NCBI GenBank assembly: GCA_050084515.1
Contig: CM114271.1
Location: forward strand, 19,344,001-19,408,000
From: Blasia pusilla
Lineage: Eukaryota > Marchantiophyta > Marchantiopsida > Blasiales
Direction of reading: 5' to 3'
DNA length: 64,000 bases
The translations under genes were made by a program, and so were the position numbers. Below are positions 50,101-63,050 of this stretch, in pieces. Below the pieces are notes generated by a model, which was not told where the DNA came from, ran no database searches, and saw nothing but the letters and a program-made list of their open reading frames with translations. The first letter of the stretch is position 1. Each line of letters opens with the position of its first letter.

Positions 50101-50428
50101 ACATCTCTCCAAAGGATAGCCATGTAAACTTGAAGAAGAGAAAACATTTGGGAATAAGAGATTGTAACATTCGTAAAAGGAAAAAGAAACCCAAATGAAA
50201 CGGCCACAAAAAATTAAGTCCACCTCGCTAGCACTAGATTATTACCTAGAATGATGACCTCAATTACACCCAATAAAAGAGAACCGGTCAGCACACAACC
50301 CAAACTCAAGGAGTTGTATGTCTCAGTGCCGTTACAATGAGAAGTCATCACGCAAATTTAAAGGAGGAGAGAACTAAACAAAACCGACACACGACATAAA
50401 CCTTTCGGACATGTTTTGATGCAACTAA
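47185..50428. other. Upstream region of expansin gene 2 and flanking DNA
   Basis: No gene is recognised. Near 49600 the sequence CCTCGTGCAATGCACGG forms a short palindrome like those near Helitron 3' ends, but no CTRR end follows. From about 49620 the DNA turns AT-rich. Confidence 0.4.
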
Positions 50429-50647
50429 TCTATATTATTATGAGAGCACCTTCTTTATTTGCAAATGCTTCTCTTTATGACATGTGATAATTGGACGGTA
50501 AGAAAATGTTTCACATGTTATGGCACTAAAAAAAAAATTTGAATTTGTGTGTAACATCATTGATCTTTCACTCGCTACAAATTTTAAAAAAACTCTTCAC
50601 ACTTAACACTTTTGTATTCCTTTTGCATCGCCGGGGCACCTTACCAC
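50429..50647 (+). mobile_element. Helitron-like non-autonomous element 1
   Basis: It starts A|TCTATATTATTATG and ends with TGCATCGCCGGGGCACCTTA before CCAC|T, the position where element 3 has CTAG|T. It shares its length and internal segments such as AAAATGTTTCACATG with element 3 (58182-58404). Confidence 0.45.
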
Positions 50648-53639
50648 TCTACATGGAGAGGCATGAATATGTGCAAAGGCACTCAAACCTTTTCACCTCA
50701 TACTATTCTCATGCTTCACAAACTTTCCTAAACAAAGAACTTGTGCAAGATTAATGGTTTCTGAATCAATGTGGCCTCCTCGTAATGTAAAATAAAAATG
50801 AGCTAGTGGAGGAGTAAAGTAACGCAACTAGGAGGTGTAAAATCCCCCAAGGATGTTAGAGATTTAACATGACACATTTTTGGATGCCCAGGAATGATGT
50901 CCCAATTCGAAAATGTAGAGCTCCAAATACAGTTGGGCTAATCACTGGGGTAGATAAAACGCCCTTGAACTGGTTCCTCACTACTCATGCTAAAGCGTTC
51001 CCTGACAGCAACTCGGAGGTTAAATGAAGGGGCCATAAACCCTTTGCGCAACGAAGCCCTTCATTGAGTCATGATCGCTCTGCAAGGATGATTACAGGTG
51101 CATTTGGTTTTGGCGTGACGCTTGTGAGCTGACAAAGAATGCTGGTTAATGATCAAATGATGGGAGTTATGGTTGGGGCATCCGACCGCAACAATCGAAA
51201 CCCTTCATATCCACATCTGTTCACTTACGCATGCTTTGGGAAGATATGGATATCGCGGTACAAGCTCTGTCTGTGACTCCGTGCGACATTTTGAGCTTAC
51301 AGCGAAGAAGAGCTCGTCGAAGTTACTGTGGACGAAACTTTTGCCCAAGAAATCTGACAGCGGCGAGTTTCCGGTTACTTGCCCGCACGCGCTCTTCGAG
51401 GACCCCTGGACTGCTCGAGCAATCGTCGATGCCATGAGTCATGAATGGTGAATTAATTCTTGGATCTACCCTCGATCGATGCCCGATGATTTGCTGTCTC
51501 CTGAAATTTCCAGTCTCATGTGCTGCTGCATGGAGCCTCTTTTAACTTCGACGACGGACAGCATTTTCGGCTATTTTTCCCGACAGCAATTGCTCCGTTT
51601 CACATCGTTGCTCGATCGTCTAAATACATGATCATCCTCATCCTATGTGTGCTCGATCCATGAAGCCCGATCGATCTCCACGGAGTTTTTTGCAGTTCAG
51701 GTCTGAGAGTGCAGCTAAGGCCAAGTCAAATCAAGTTACTGCATCGTCGCTTCTGACAGGCAACCCCTCGGAACCCTCGTTTACCCATCAGAGGATCGTT
51801 GCTTTCTCGAAATGCTTTCTTGGTTGAATGCTTGCATGATTGGCAATAATTTCTAACGAAGATACTGCACTCTTGAGACCCTCGTTTCCGCCGGCCTCGT
51901 GTTCTGAGTAACGCTACCTCAATGGGCATTCATGATGGCCACTGGTCCTCCTCATAAGGGCATGTTGCACCCGCTCCTACTCCCATGACTGTCGAGTCTG
52001 GTCCGTTGAGAATCGGCACCGTCTACACTTAGACATGGTAAGAAAATCACCGGCGCCTCTGGAACACTTAGGGTTCTCAACTTTTCAAAAAACACTCAAA
52101 ATGTGTGTGGTTGAGGATTCCGGCTTCCTCTCAAGATCGTCGCTCTGGAGGGCTCATAGAAGTCTTTTCACAGAGAAATCTACGGCCCATGCTTTCATTT
52201 CTCTGCAAACTTCCCTTCCACATACGTACGAAGAAAGAAACCTCACCTCGGTTACCGGCCCTTGTCGACATGCGACTTGAAACCTCATGACAAATGTGTG
52301 AGCACTCCCCGCGAGGTATCACTCATTGACTGGATCGCATGGTTGCGGTCTTTGTTCCAACGTTGCTAGCGTGAGTGCGAACTTTTGGACTGATCATTGA
52401 AGAGCACTGAACGCTCATGCAGCGAGATTCCTTGGTGGCCGCACCTCTGCAAGTACGTTCGTACGTCCAGCGTCCATTCTATCTTTGTAATAACAGGATT
52501 GCGTGGATCGATATGAAACTCAACCTGAGAATCTGTAACTCGTTTCTTGCATTTTCGGATCAGCTTTTTGAATTCAGGGGGCTTTAGGTGGAATTGCGAA
52601 GTTACGCCATTACTTCTGTGTAGTCACAGATGGCATGCGCTCATAGTTAGGGTATTGATCGATAGGCCAATCGCATCTCACGAGATAAGTGCATGGGCCA
52701 TGCGTGCTTGTCAGCGCCGAGATAGTGGCCTATGGCTGTTATTGTAATGGGACAATCAGGGTGTGAGAAACCCGTGACCGCTAGGAAATCGATTACAAAA
52801 TCTTTAGCACATGCACCGTGTCTATAAATTGAACCTCCCGGATAAGATCTACCTTTCTCACATCGTCGATATTTGGAACGGCGTGGCAATGGGACACAGT
52901 CTTGGGGAGTTGGGGAAATTCTCAGAAATGTTCCAGAAATAGCGGGAATTTCTCAGAATTCTCTTCCCGTGTGGCCTGCCAAAGCCACGCGCAGTAGTAA
53001 AAGCGACGACTCTATTTGGAAATACAGGAATCCAGCGTCCTTCCCGCTCTCGGACGGAGGCCCGGTGCGGCTCGATCTCTTCCCCTCTGAAACACTCAAC
53101 CCTAATATCTGCAGCGTCTGAAGAAATAACGATCCCAATTTTTTGACAATGCAGTCACACAACAGGACAAGTAACTTCCATGAAAGATGGATGCAATGAC
53201 ATCACTCACCCTTCCAATTCAACAAAAGTTGCAGAAAGTGACGCCCGTTGGTCTACGTCAACACCCGCACTCTACCGTCTTTCCAAAATCCGCGCTTCCA
53301 CATGCGTTCCCACGTACAACAAGCTGCGCGCGGCGCTTCGCTCCGCTGAGACGGACGTCCGCCATCGCCACTCCTTACGATCTCCGCAGAGCACTGTCGG
53401 CTTTCCGAATGCGCCTCGGCATAGGTACATCTTTTCATCTGTCCGCAATATCACGAAGGTACCCATACCCGACACCAATGTTTTCGGAAACTGCTGCAAA
53501 AAGTAAGGACTCCCACCATGAACTCAACTAAAGCGGATAGCACGGTGCCGAAAGGAGCTGAAAATCGAACTTGAATAAAAGCGGGTGGCGATTTCTCAAA
53601 AGTTCATAAAAGGCAATCAATCTGCCAGCTGAGGAGAGG
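50648..53639. other. Unassigned intergenic DNA
   Basis: Mixed composition. Open frames up to 114 codons overlap on both strands with no recognisable motif. Confidence 0.4.
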
Positions 53640-55200
53640 GATCACAACGGGGAATCCTTACAAACTCACTTTATGCACCGACCTCGAAAACAATATTGTT
53701 GCATGAATATGACTATCAATAAAAGAGTGAGAGAACTGTATGAGCCAACAAAGTTTTAGGTCACAACTAGTAGAAAGGAAGGGAAAAGGGAACCCTTCGG
53801 AAACCGACTTCATCTCTGTAATTGCCATGGAAAAGAAAGCCTGAACCAAAAGGGGATGATGGGGAATCCATCTGGAGCACAAAAGAGGGGGATAAGCACA
53901 AAAAGGCCACAACCAATCCTACCCATGGAAACATGACGAGCATGGAAACAATGGCCGCAATGGCGAAAACGGGATTCAAGAAGCTAAGAAAGTTTTAGCT
54001 CACGACATGTGAGAGGAAAGGAAAGAAGAAACCTTTTAGAAACTCACTTCATCACTCCTTAGTAATCATGAATATTGCTTCCAGGAAATATGACATGAGC
54101 CAAATAGGGGATAGACATGTCTTGATTTGTAAATCAAATTTGCATCAAAATGAAATACATAGTACGTGAAAATATTGAAATACTTGTTTTTTAATAAGAA
54201 ACTAGGGAACCAAAGATCTTAACTATTCACAAAATACCTCGTACTCTTTTCCTTAAGTCGTCAAGATTAAATTTTGAGTCTTATCCAATTGTTACCTCAA
54301 GATTGGAATTCGACACAACATTGAGAACAAAAAAAAATCAACAATTGAGGCCTTATTCTATCTCTTTTATGAATTGTCTTCATGCCTCCCTCGGAGTAAC
54401 TTGTATTCATCCAAAAGCCTAGAGACTTTGTGACGGCATATTTTGAGATATCATGAATAATTTTTTTAATTCAAAAGATTTTGAAATCCATGTATTTCAT
54501 TTTGTATATATTTAAGTGTTATGTTGATTTTAATTATAAACTATGAGACTTAAAATTGAAACCATTCACAAAATACTTCATGTTGTTTTCCTTAAGTCCT
54601 TAATGTTTGAGTCCTATCCCATGGGTATTTCAAGATTGGAATTCAACATAAGATTGATTAGAATCATCACAATATTAAAAAAAAAATTTGAATGAATGAG
54701 TAGTATAAACCTTCTTCTCCGCCACTATTACCTTCATATCTCCTTGAATATATTGTCATATTTATCTAAAAATCTTGAGAATTTGTGAAAGAGTTTCTTT
54801 CAGATATTACGAGTAAGTTCCATTCCCAATTTTTCCAAAAGAAATAGAAATGCAAGCATGAGAGTAAAAACAAAAACTTGGAATACTGAACTATTATTTG
54901 TAATTTCATTTTAAACTACAAAACTGAAGAGTTGAGCCACTTATAAGACACCTCATGTTTTGAACTCAAGTCCATAGCATCAGAGTCTCATCACAAATCT
55001 ACTGAAATATTAGAATTCAAGGTATATATGGAAATTCTGAAAGTAGGTAATTATTCTTTCTATTAAAAGTTAATTAGCTCCCAATGGAGACACCTTTATA
55101 TCTGACACATTATGTCAAACATATCCTCCCCACCCCAACACATCTCTCAAAAAACATGAAAATGAGTTAATTTTATATACAAGGTTTAAGATCGATCGAT
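53640..55200. repeat. Diverged tandem repeats
   Basis: From 53640 to 54100, units containing AAAGTTTTAG, then CTCACTTCATC-like sequence recur with a period near 240 bp. From about 54180 to 55100, units with CACAAAATAC, CCTTAAGTC and TCAAGATTGGAATTC recur at about 345-370 bp (for example near 54223, 54567 and 54940). The copies are heavily diverged. Confidence 0.5.
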
Positions 55201-56575
55201 CTCTCTCTCTCTCTCTCTCTCCCTCCATGAATGTGCTCGGGTCACACATTCATTTCCAACATCGATCAATTTTCTTTTTTTTGTTAATATATACAAAGTA
55301 CGAGATCAATAATGATTTTAGGAATGAATTTTCTCAATGGTTTGATTTTAGGAACCAAAACATAGAGGTTAGTCTTCCGATGCGCAAGTGACAATTGTAT
55401 ATTTGCATAATAGTGTCTGCTTTCATTAAGGGTGTAATGTTCCTTCTACTCATGCACCATATTACTAAATGTTCCCATTCGCATAGTCATTCATAGAAGT
55501 GTGTGAAGATTACATAGATGTATCCTATTCTCTCCTACTCTAAGTAATTTTAGAGGATAAAGAAAGGTTTTAAAGCAACCTTATTTCATAGGTTTTGAAG
55601 GTTGTGACAATTCTGATTAAAAGTAAAACCGTATGGTCTAGCAAAAGTTGCAAAATCTAATGGAGTTTTTGGAAGGAACATGGTTAGTCTCAATAATTTG
55701 CATAATTTGCATATACCTTTTCACTTTTTTGGTCTTTTTGAAGGTCCTTTTAGAAAAACATGTATCGTGGTATAATATTATTGTTACACTTGTATAGATA
55801 AAATTAAGTGGAATTTTCTTGAAATCAGAGGAGCTATCAAATTTCATAAGAGAACTTTTGATTTCTCTATGGGCCCTCTTTAAGACTTTTTTTGCTTTAA
55901 ATAGGTCTCTGACCATGGATTTTGGTGAGGAAGGGTTGAAGATTGCTTGATATTGTACTAAGCAAGAGATTTTGTTGCATATAAGTTCCATTTTGTGGTA
56001 GATACTTCCATAAGTATCACTTCCACTAACGTTTGGCTAGGATCTATGATGTTTGAGTTGCAAACCCTTGTTGGAGAGGATGAAAGTAGCTTGATGATAT
56101 ATAGATGTGCGCAATCATGATTATAAGATTTGATCAAATACGGCATTTACTTAAGGAGAATCTAATTTCTAGTCATGCTGATAATCCTAATGAGGTATCA
56201 TAAACCTTTTTCTAAACAAGAAGAATGAATATCAAAAAAATATGCGAATCAGAAATTTTCCAAACATAATCAATATGTAGCAAGTTATCTATAAGTGTTT
56301 TTTTATGAATCTCAAAATAGAGTAATCAATCCCTACTAGAACTCTTAGGTCCTATCTCACCCCTACCAAGAAAAAGATCTTTTCCTTGGTAGAGGTGATT
56401 TGGCTCAAGGATGAAGGTGAGGTAGTGCAAGATTTGGTAGCCTTCGGTTTTAGTCGACTAAAATTTAGACAAAATACCCTTTAAGTTTTGATTATTTTGT
56501 AAGTATGATGAAGGTCTCTATGTCCTAAGATCCCTAGTAGGGATTGATGACTCTATTTTATCAATCTTATAGTAC
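55201..56575. other. Unassigned AT-rich DNA
   Basis: A short CT microsatellite lies at 55201-55221. A 117-codon open frame at 55638-55991 (-) is lysine- and isoleucine-rich with no known motif; I do not call it. Confidence 0.4.
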
Positions 56576-56731
56576 ATTCTTATAGTTTAAAGTCAAATAA
56601 GTTTATAAATAAATAATCAACTTTGTATTTCAAAGCTATCTTGTATAGAATACAAAGCTGATACAAAGATGTATAAAATAAGATTCCTGATTATTAATCT
56701 ATAAATTTATTTGACTTTAAACTATAAGAAT
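56576..56731. mobile_element. MITE-like fold-back element
   Basis: A 156-bp unit with terminal inverted repeats of about 40 bp: ATTCTTATAGTTTAAAGTCA at the left is matched in reverse complement by TGACTTTAAACTATAAGAAT at the right. No target duplication is evident. Confidence 0.65.
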
Positions 56732-57867
56732 CTTGGAATCTAGAATATCTCGTTCAATTTTTTATTTCTTCAACTATATATGATTTTGATATTCATTAAA
56801 CTAGTATTAAATATATATGTTGCAAAATTAAAATTTTGCCATTACTCCCTCCCCGATTTGAATATCAATGCTTTTTTTCCCACTACCCCTCTTAAACACT
56901 CTACTTGTTATAAACAATTATCGAAATATCCCCTTCTAAATTTAGAACCTCCATCTCACATTCTTATTTTAATGAAAAAAAAATCTCACGCCCTTGATTT
57001 TGAGAAAGAATGTTTTTCCCTTCTTTCTTTCTCATAGAGAAAAGAAAATCTAGTCACCTACTGTCTCCTATTTGGAAAATCAAAATCGAAGCTACCCTTA
57101 TTGCTTCCTTAAATTCCCTCCTAACCATATCCCTATTGTCAATATTTCCCTACTTTTGTTTATCTTCACCATTGCTACATATTTCAAAGGAATTTTAGAG
57201 GTTAATTTTAGTGTTATTCTTTTATCCTATCTATAATTATTATTGCATTTTGCAATAGTACTATTGATTTGTACACTTTTGCTCTCATGTAATGCCTTGA
57301 GCCTCCCTTCCCTTTCCCATCCCATCCATCTCATCATCATTTTCTACCCTCTTAGAATATTTTCTCTTCAAAGAAATAGAGAGGGTTTCTTTTTTACTTT
57401 CTAAAGGAACAAAGAGGATTCTTTGGAGACAATTGGAGGGATATGGGTCCATTCCTCCTCTCCAAATCTCTCCTAATTCCTTATCTCATCTTCACTCCCC
57501 CATTGAAAATAATTCCCAATCTCTCACCCCCTCTCTTATTGAAAATTTTACATTTATATAAATACAACAAAGCATTTTTTCCAAATAGATGAAAGAAAAT
57601 TTATTTCTACATTATTTTTAATTTTCAGGTTCAATCGGGATTAAACTCTACTTTGGAAAACAAAACAATCAAAATTTATTATTTTATTTTCGTAATTGAG
57701 ATATGGGGATTAGAAAAAAAACCATGACTTCTTTTTCGCCTAATTAATAAAAGAAAAAGACCCTTTTTTTTCAAGGAGGTTAAAGGTGCATTATCAAGGG
57801 AATCTTTCCTTGCTATTTTTAGTCATCTTTTCTAATGTTAAACTCTATAAATTTAACATATGTCCAA

Positions 57868-58065
57868 TCTATATTACTATGGGAGACTATCTTCTTGATT
57901 TGTAAATACCGCTGTACTTGACATGTGGCAATCGGGCAACAACAAAATATTTCTCTTTATACGGATAATAAGAAAATGTTTTTCACTCTACATGCAACAA
58001 GACTTTTTTTGTTGCCAACAAGATTAATTCCTTCACTTCCATGCATGGCATGTCGTGCCCATTAG
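57868..58065 (+). mobile_element. Helitron-like non-autonomous element 2
   Basis: It starts A|TCTATATTACTATGGGAG and ends GTGCCCATTAG|T, so the expected CTAG is TTAG. Internal sequence is related to the elements at 50429 and 58182. Confidence 0.42.
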
Positions 58066-58181
58066 TAAGACAAAATAGCAATATTTTGAATTTTGTTCTT
58101 TGACTTAAACTACATGGATAGATTGAGAACGAATTTGAAGGGGACAGAAAAATATTTTTTTATTTAATTAATAATTAATAA

Positions 58182-58404
58182 TCTATATTATTATGGGACA
58201 ATGTCTTCTTGATTTGCAAACACCTCTCTATTTGACACGCGGTAATTGGGAACCAAGAAAATGTTTCACATGCTACGAGCAGCAAGAAAAAAAATTGAAT
58301 TTGTGTGCAACATATTAATCTCTTCCCTTCACGAACTACACACACTAACAAAAGCTCTTCAAACACTTTTTTATTTCCCGTGCATTCCACAAGCACCTTA
58401 CTAG
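58182..58404 (+). mobile_element. Helitron-like non-autonomous element 3
   Basis: It starts A|TCTATATTATTATGGGAC and ends AAGCACCTTACTAG|T, giving TC and CTAG termini between A and T. A decayed hairpin (CCCGTGC near 58378 with AAGC downstream) lies close to the 3' end. It encodes nothing. Confidence 0.5.
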
Positions 58405-58436
58405 TAACTTTACATAATCATTGTCCCCACTTTGAG

Positions 58437-58576
58437 ACTTTTCATTTCCAATCATCTCACCCAATGCATCACGCGTACAAAAACTTTATTAGTTATGATA
58501 ATTTAAACTTTTCATTTCCAATCATCTCACCCAATGCATCACGCGTACAAAAACTTTATTAGTTATGATAATTTAA
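58437..58576. repeat. Perfect tandem duplication of 70 bp
   Basis: 58437-58506 and 58507-58576 are identical. The unit begins ACTTTTCATTTCC and ends GATAATTTAA. Confidence 0.97.
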
Positions 58577-60757
58577 TGATTAGTGGATCAATTAAAAAAA
58601 GGCAAATTTAAAGCCTTTTTGCTAATGCTGAGAAATTTAAACTTGATAGAAAAGGGCAAGAAACTTTGATAATATGGACATATTCTTTTTTGCACATGTT
58701 CAATCAAATACTTATTATTCACAATCTAAAAGAAACATATCTATCTCCTTTATCATAAGTGTCCGTGATTGTTGTTACATGTCCCCTAAGAATCCGAGTG
58801 AATGTTCTAAGACTTGCACCATCATTCTCCACAACTTTCCTAGCACTTCCATCTCCTCGCCATTCCCCCTCCTATTTTTATAAAGATGATAAGTAATTAT
58901 GAAGGGATATGATTGGAAGTTTGATTCCAAGATTTTAATTTATGCTAGTGGTGGTATATCATGATTATGTTGACTAGTGGGCAATTGAATTCAAATATAT
59001 GGTTATCCATAATTTGTAATTATTTTCAATGTGTCAAATTTGAGCTATATCTCTAAATTTTACATGTTGGTTTAAACTTTGTCTTTATGGATTAAAAAAA
59101 ATCTTCAAACAATGCCCAACTTGTACTCCAAAAATTTGGAAATCTAATATGATCTCATGTTTAATCATAAATTTAATTTAAAATTTCTCTCCTATAACAT
59201 AAATATTATTTACTTATAGAATCCTTGGTTCTAAATTTTTTTTAAATACTTTTTGCTTTAAGTTATATAGTACAACAATAACTATAGTAGTATCATAGAC
59301 CATCTCATTATGCATCACATAATTATAAAAATAGACAAACAAACTTGGCACACAAAATTTTATTTTAAGAGGAATAATCATTTTATATGGTACCATATTT
59401 TTTTAATATTTACTCATTTTCTCTTATGCGAGATCACTTAAAATCTAACAACAAAAAATAATTAGATTGTAATAAGAGCAAAATCTAACTTATTTGGGAT
59501 CTTTTTGTCCTCGAGATGATAATATCTCTTTGCATAATTTTTACTTGCAATTAAAAATAAAATCAAGAACATAGAAGAGAAAAAATGCAAGATAATTATT
59601 GTCACAAGAATGATTATCCTCTCGATGACTCCAAAAGGCAAATCTTATATAAATTAATTGATTATTGTCCATTGGGATTAAAAGCAAGGATCATAGGACT
59701 TTGATTTGCAAACTATAAGAGATAAGATAACTTGTAAATTGGGAAAACATAATGATGAAAAGAAAAATAATCATACAACCAAGAGAATGAAACAAAATAA
59801 AGGTAAGCATTCAAGTTCCTCTTAAGTATTCATATGTTATTGATACATATTACACAATATATGGTGGAGAGAACACATGAATAGTAGGGGAGACACAAAC
59901 CTACTTGTATGATGGAGAGAACACATGAATTCTACTTGAGACACAAGGCTACATGTATAATGGAGAGAACACATTATGAACAAGGGAGATACATAAAAAT
60001 CCCTTTTTTCCTTCCATATGTCTTGCCATATATTTCTCCCATGACCTTCCTCAAGAGGCTCTTGAAGTTGATTGAAGTATAAAATTTCTTGTACATTTAT
60101 AGAAGGCTTTATTCATAAAGGAAGATGAAAACTTGCCTCTTCCAAGAAGGTTTTAAGAGACTTGGTAGAATACACGATACCCTACAAAAACTAAATTGTT
60201 ATAGAATATGAAACCTAAAGAGCATGTTCTCCATGTCCATTCAAATTTCAATCCACTTTTCCACTAGCTAATGTTATTCCTTCTCTCCCACATTCAAATT
60301 CAATCCACTTCTAGATTTTAGAATTACCCTTTTATTTTCCTGAAAATTAATTATGTACATGAAAAAATAAATCATAACAAAAAGAATTAATCATAATCTA
60401 ATATTTTACCTCAAATATACAAAATAAGGGAACATGTTTCTTTCATACTTTCCATAAGACTTCCTTGAGAAATTGGTATAGATGAAAACTTAAGCTTCAT
60501 GTATTTATTGATCATTTTTAATACTAAGTCTTACAATGGAAGGAAAGTGTGCTCCATTGAGATGCAACTCTATGCTCATTATCAAACTTGTGAACCCCCC
60601 ATCCATGAATCAAATTCAATGAATAGCCCCGTTACTACATTTCTAGCTTGCTAGTACGTAGTCAGGTGTTTATAGTTATTGCTTATATTATTTCTCTACC
60701 TATCATTCATGTATTGTTGGTGAGATTAGATCTTAGGATATTTCTTTGCTTCCATTA
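58577..60757. other. AT-rich DNA with a 48-bp minisatellite
   Basis: Three units of 48 bp built on ATGGAGAGAACACAT lie at about 59861-60004. Nothing else is recognised, including no credible gene. Confidence 0.5.
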
Positions 60758-61729
60758 TGTTGCAACCCTAATAACCAAACATGGGCCAATATGGAATATT
60801 AGAACTCTCGTGGGCTCACATTATGATGGAAACACGTTAGAGTCTTACATGCAAGATATGAGTTACAAAAGCGAGCCACAAACTTTAATGGAAATCTCAA
60901 GTCATGAGGATCATAACTTGGAAGAGTATAACCACATGTAGGATGAAACTTGATAAAGTCCCACAAGAATTGGATTTCAAGCAAACTACAACCTAGCTTA
61001 GAACTTGATCGAGGGTTTGTTGGCTTTCCATGTTTAGATCATAATATATTAGCCCAAGATCAGTTTGGGATGAAAAATATGGTTTTGGAAAGCTTGTAAG
61101 AAGACAATTCCAATGCACTAAAGATCTTGAAAAACTCATAAGCAAAAGTCTTGGAATAAGGCAAGAATTTTCAAAATCATAGTTTAGGTTGAGGGATGTA
61201 AGGAGAGACCAAAGAGGGATTCTTTGGATGAAATAGGGGTGAATTGCCCTAGAACTATATGGAAATGGGAGGGTCTCTTATAGTGTTTGGAATCAAAATC
61301 CCACTTTGGGAACCTTGGGGGTTGAACCAAAGGCACGTGATGGAATGAGAGGTTAGCATTGGGATTATGACATCAAGACAAGTCCAAGTAGTTCAATTTT
61401 GGGCTCAAACCTTGGACCTTGATATGGGGCTAAAATATTAAATTTGATCACCAAACGCACTAGTGTCATTTCAGTTCCCTATACTATCAAGGAAGTATGT
61501 CCCAAGCCTTGAATGGCTTCGATATGTTTACAAGTGACATATTATATTAGGATATGACTTGATTAGTTTTACTGAGTTTGAGGAATGACTCAAGACTCAG
61601 ACTTTGGAGACGCAATGTTGGTTAGCCCAAACTGTGACGATTGTGAGTGTGTTTGTTAGCAAATTAGTAACGAGAACGTGACCTTGCTTGTTTAACACAA
61701 GCTTCTACGCCATAGAAGACCGACGTTCA
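60758..61729. repeat. LTR-like repeat (family Z), diverged copy
   Basis: It starts TGTTGCAACCC and ends GACGTTCA. It matches the unit at 13125-14069 along its length, including GGAATATTAG, GTGGGCTCACA, CCCACTTTGGG and GAGTGTGTTTGT. Confidence 0.65.
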
Positions 61730-63018
61730 AGTCAAAAGATGCACGACACGTCGAGTGTGGCCTAGGTGTACCCCACTATCTAAATACCTCCTCCTTTACT
61801 TCGAGACAACCCCCGATCTTCTTTTATTCACGGACAAAAGGGGAAAAAATTGCATGTTGATTCTATCTTGAATCGGATCCGTTTGTGTCATGGAGGAGCC
61901 CTCCAAGAGTGGGAGGGAATGAAGTAAGAAGAACATCCCTAGCACTTAAAAAGCTTTCTTTGGTTGAATTGCGCTATGAACCTTACGTCAATGGCAGTAG
62001 AACTCCCATGAGCTAGGGGGTAGCGTTATGGCCTTAGATCAAAATACCATACGACACAATTTCCTCTCTCGAACCCTAAACGACAACCGCCATCAACCAT
62101 CCGCTAGCACCCAAGTGAATGTGGAGAGAAGAAGTTCATCGCCACAAGAAACCATGTCCCCTTTGAATACCCATTCTTCTATTAAACACAAGAATCACAA
62201 AACATCTTTCACCCCACAACGTTGAACGTACCGTCCGTCCGGTTGTCCTCCTCACGGATCCGTCACGTAGGAAGACTCCGATTCTTAAAGTTTGCAATCA
62301 TTGCCTGGCAAAATCCCTACATGGGAGCTGCAGAGTGCAGACTGAATCCATCCGTAGGCCGTAGAGAGCTCGAAGAATTCTGTACAAACATGTTTCCAAC
62401 CGCTCGCGCTCATGAAGCGTCATATCGTTCACTGATCACCTCCGCCCTATCTTCGTATTGCGCTCTCTCTCCCTCTCTCTCTCTCTGTGCGCGGTTCTTT
62501 CTGTCGGGGCGGCAGATTGCTTGCATCAGAGCATATATGGTGGGATATTCATTTTCTTTTCTAAAAGTGGAGTGAGGAAATGCTTCATCCCTTGGAATCG
62601 TTTCCGTCAGTGCCGTGATGAATCCGGTGGTTGGCCGGTCCACGAAACGTGTATTCCACAGGCGCGCCACTAACTCGTACTGATCACGGGGTTACGGATC
62701 GTGGCAGAAGATCGTTTGCTGGTTCTCCTCGGGGCCGGTTCTGGCCTCTTGAGGTCTATTTCTTTGGCTCTCTATGCCCCGGGGCTCTTTTGTATCGTGA
62801 TGGGTTTCCCATCCTCTTTCTGCATATAATTTATTTCCCCCTTTTGCTGGATGGATTGGATGGATGTGAAGCCCACAATCCAATGCCCGCTTGCTCGTTG
62901 TTTGTACAGTCGGTATCGAAAATGTACATCGTGCGCGATCCTTTTTCTCGATCTTTAGCTCGTTACTGTTCACATGAGGACCGCCCCACTCCTCCCTCTT
63001 CGTCTCTCTCGTCCCCTC

Positions 63019-63050
<32 letters not shown>

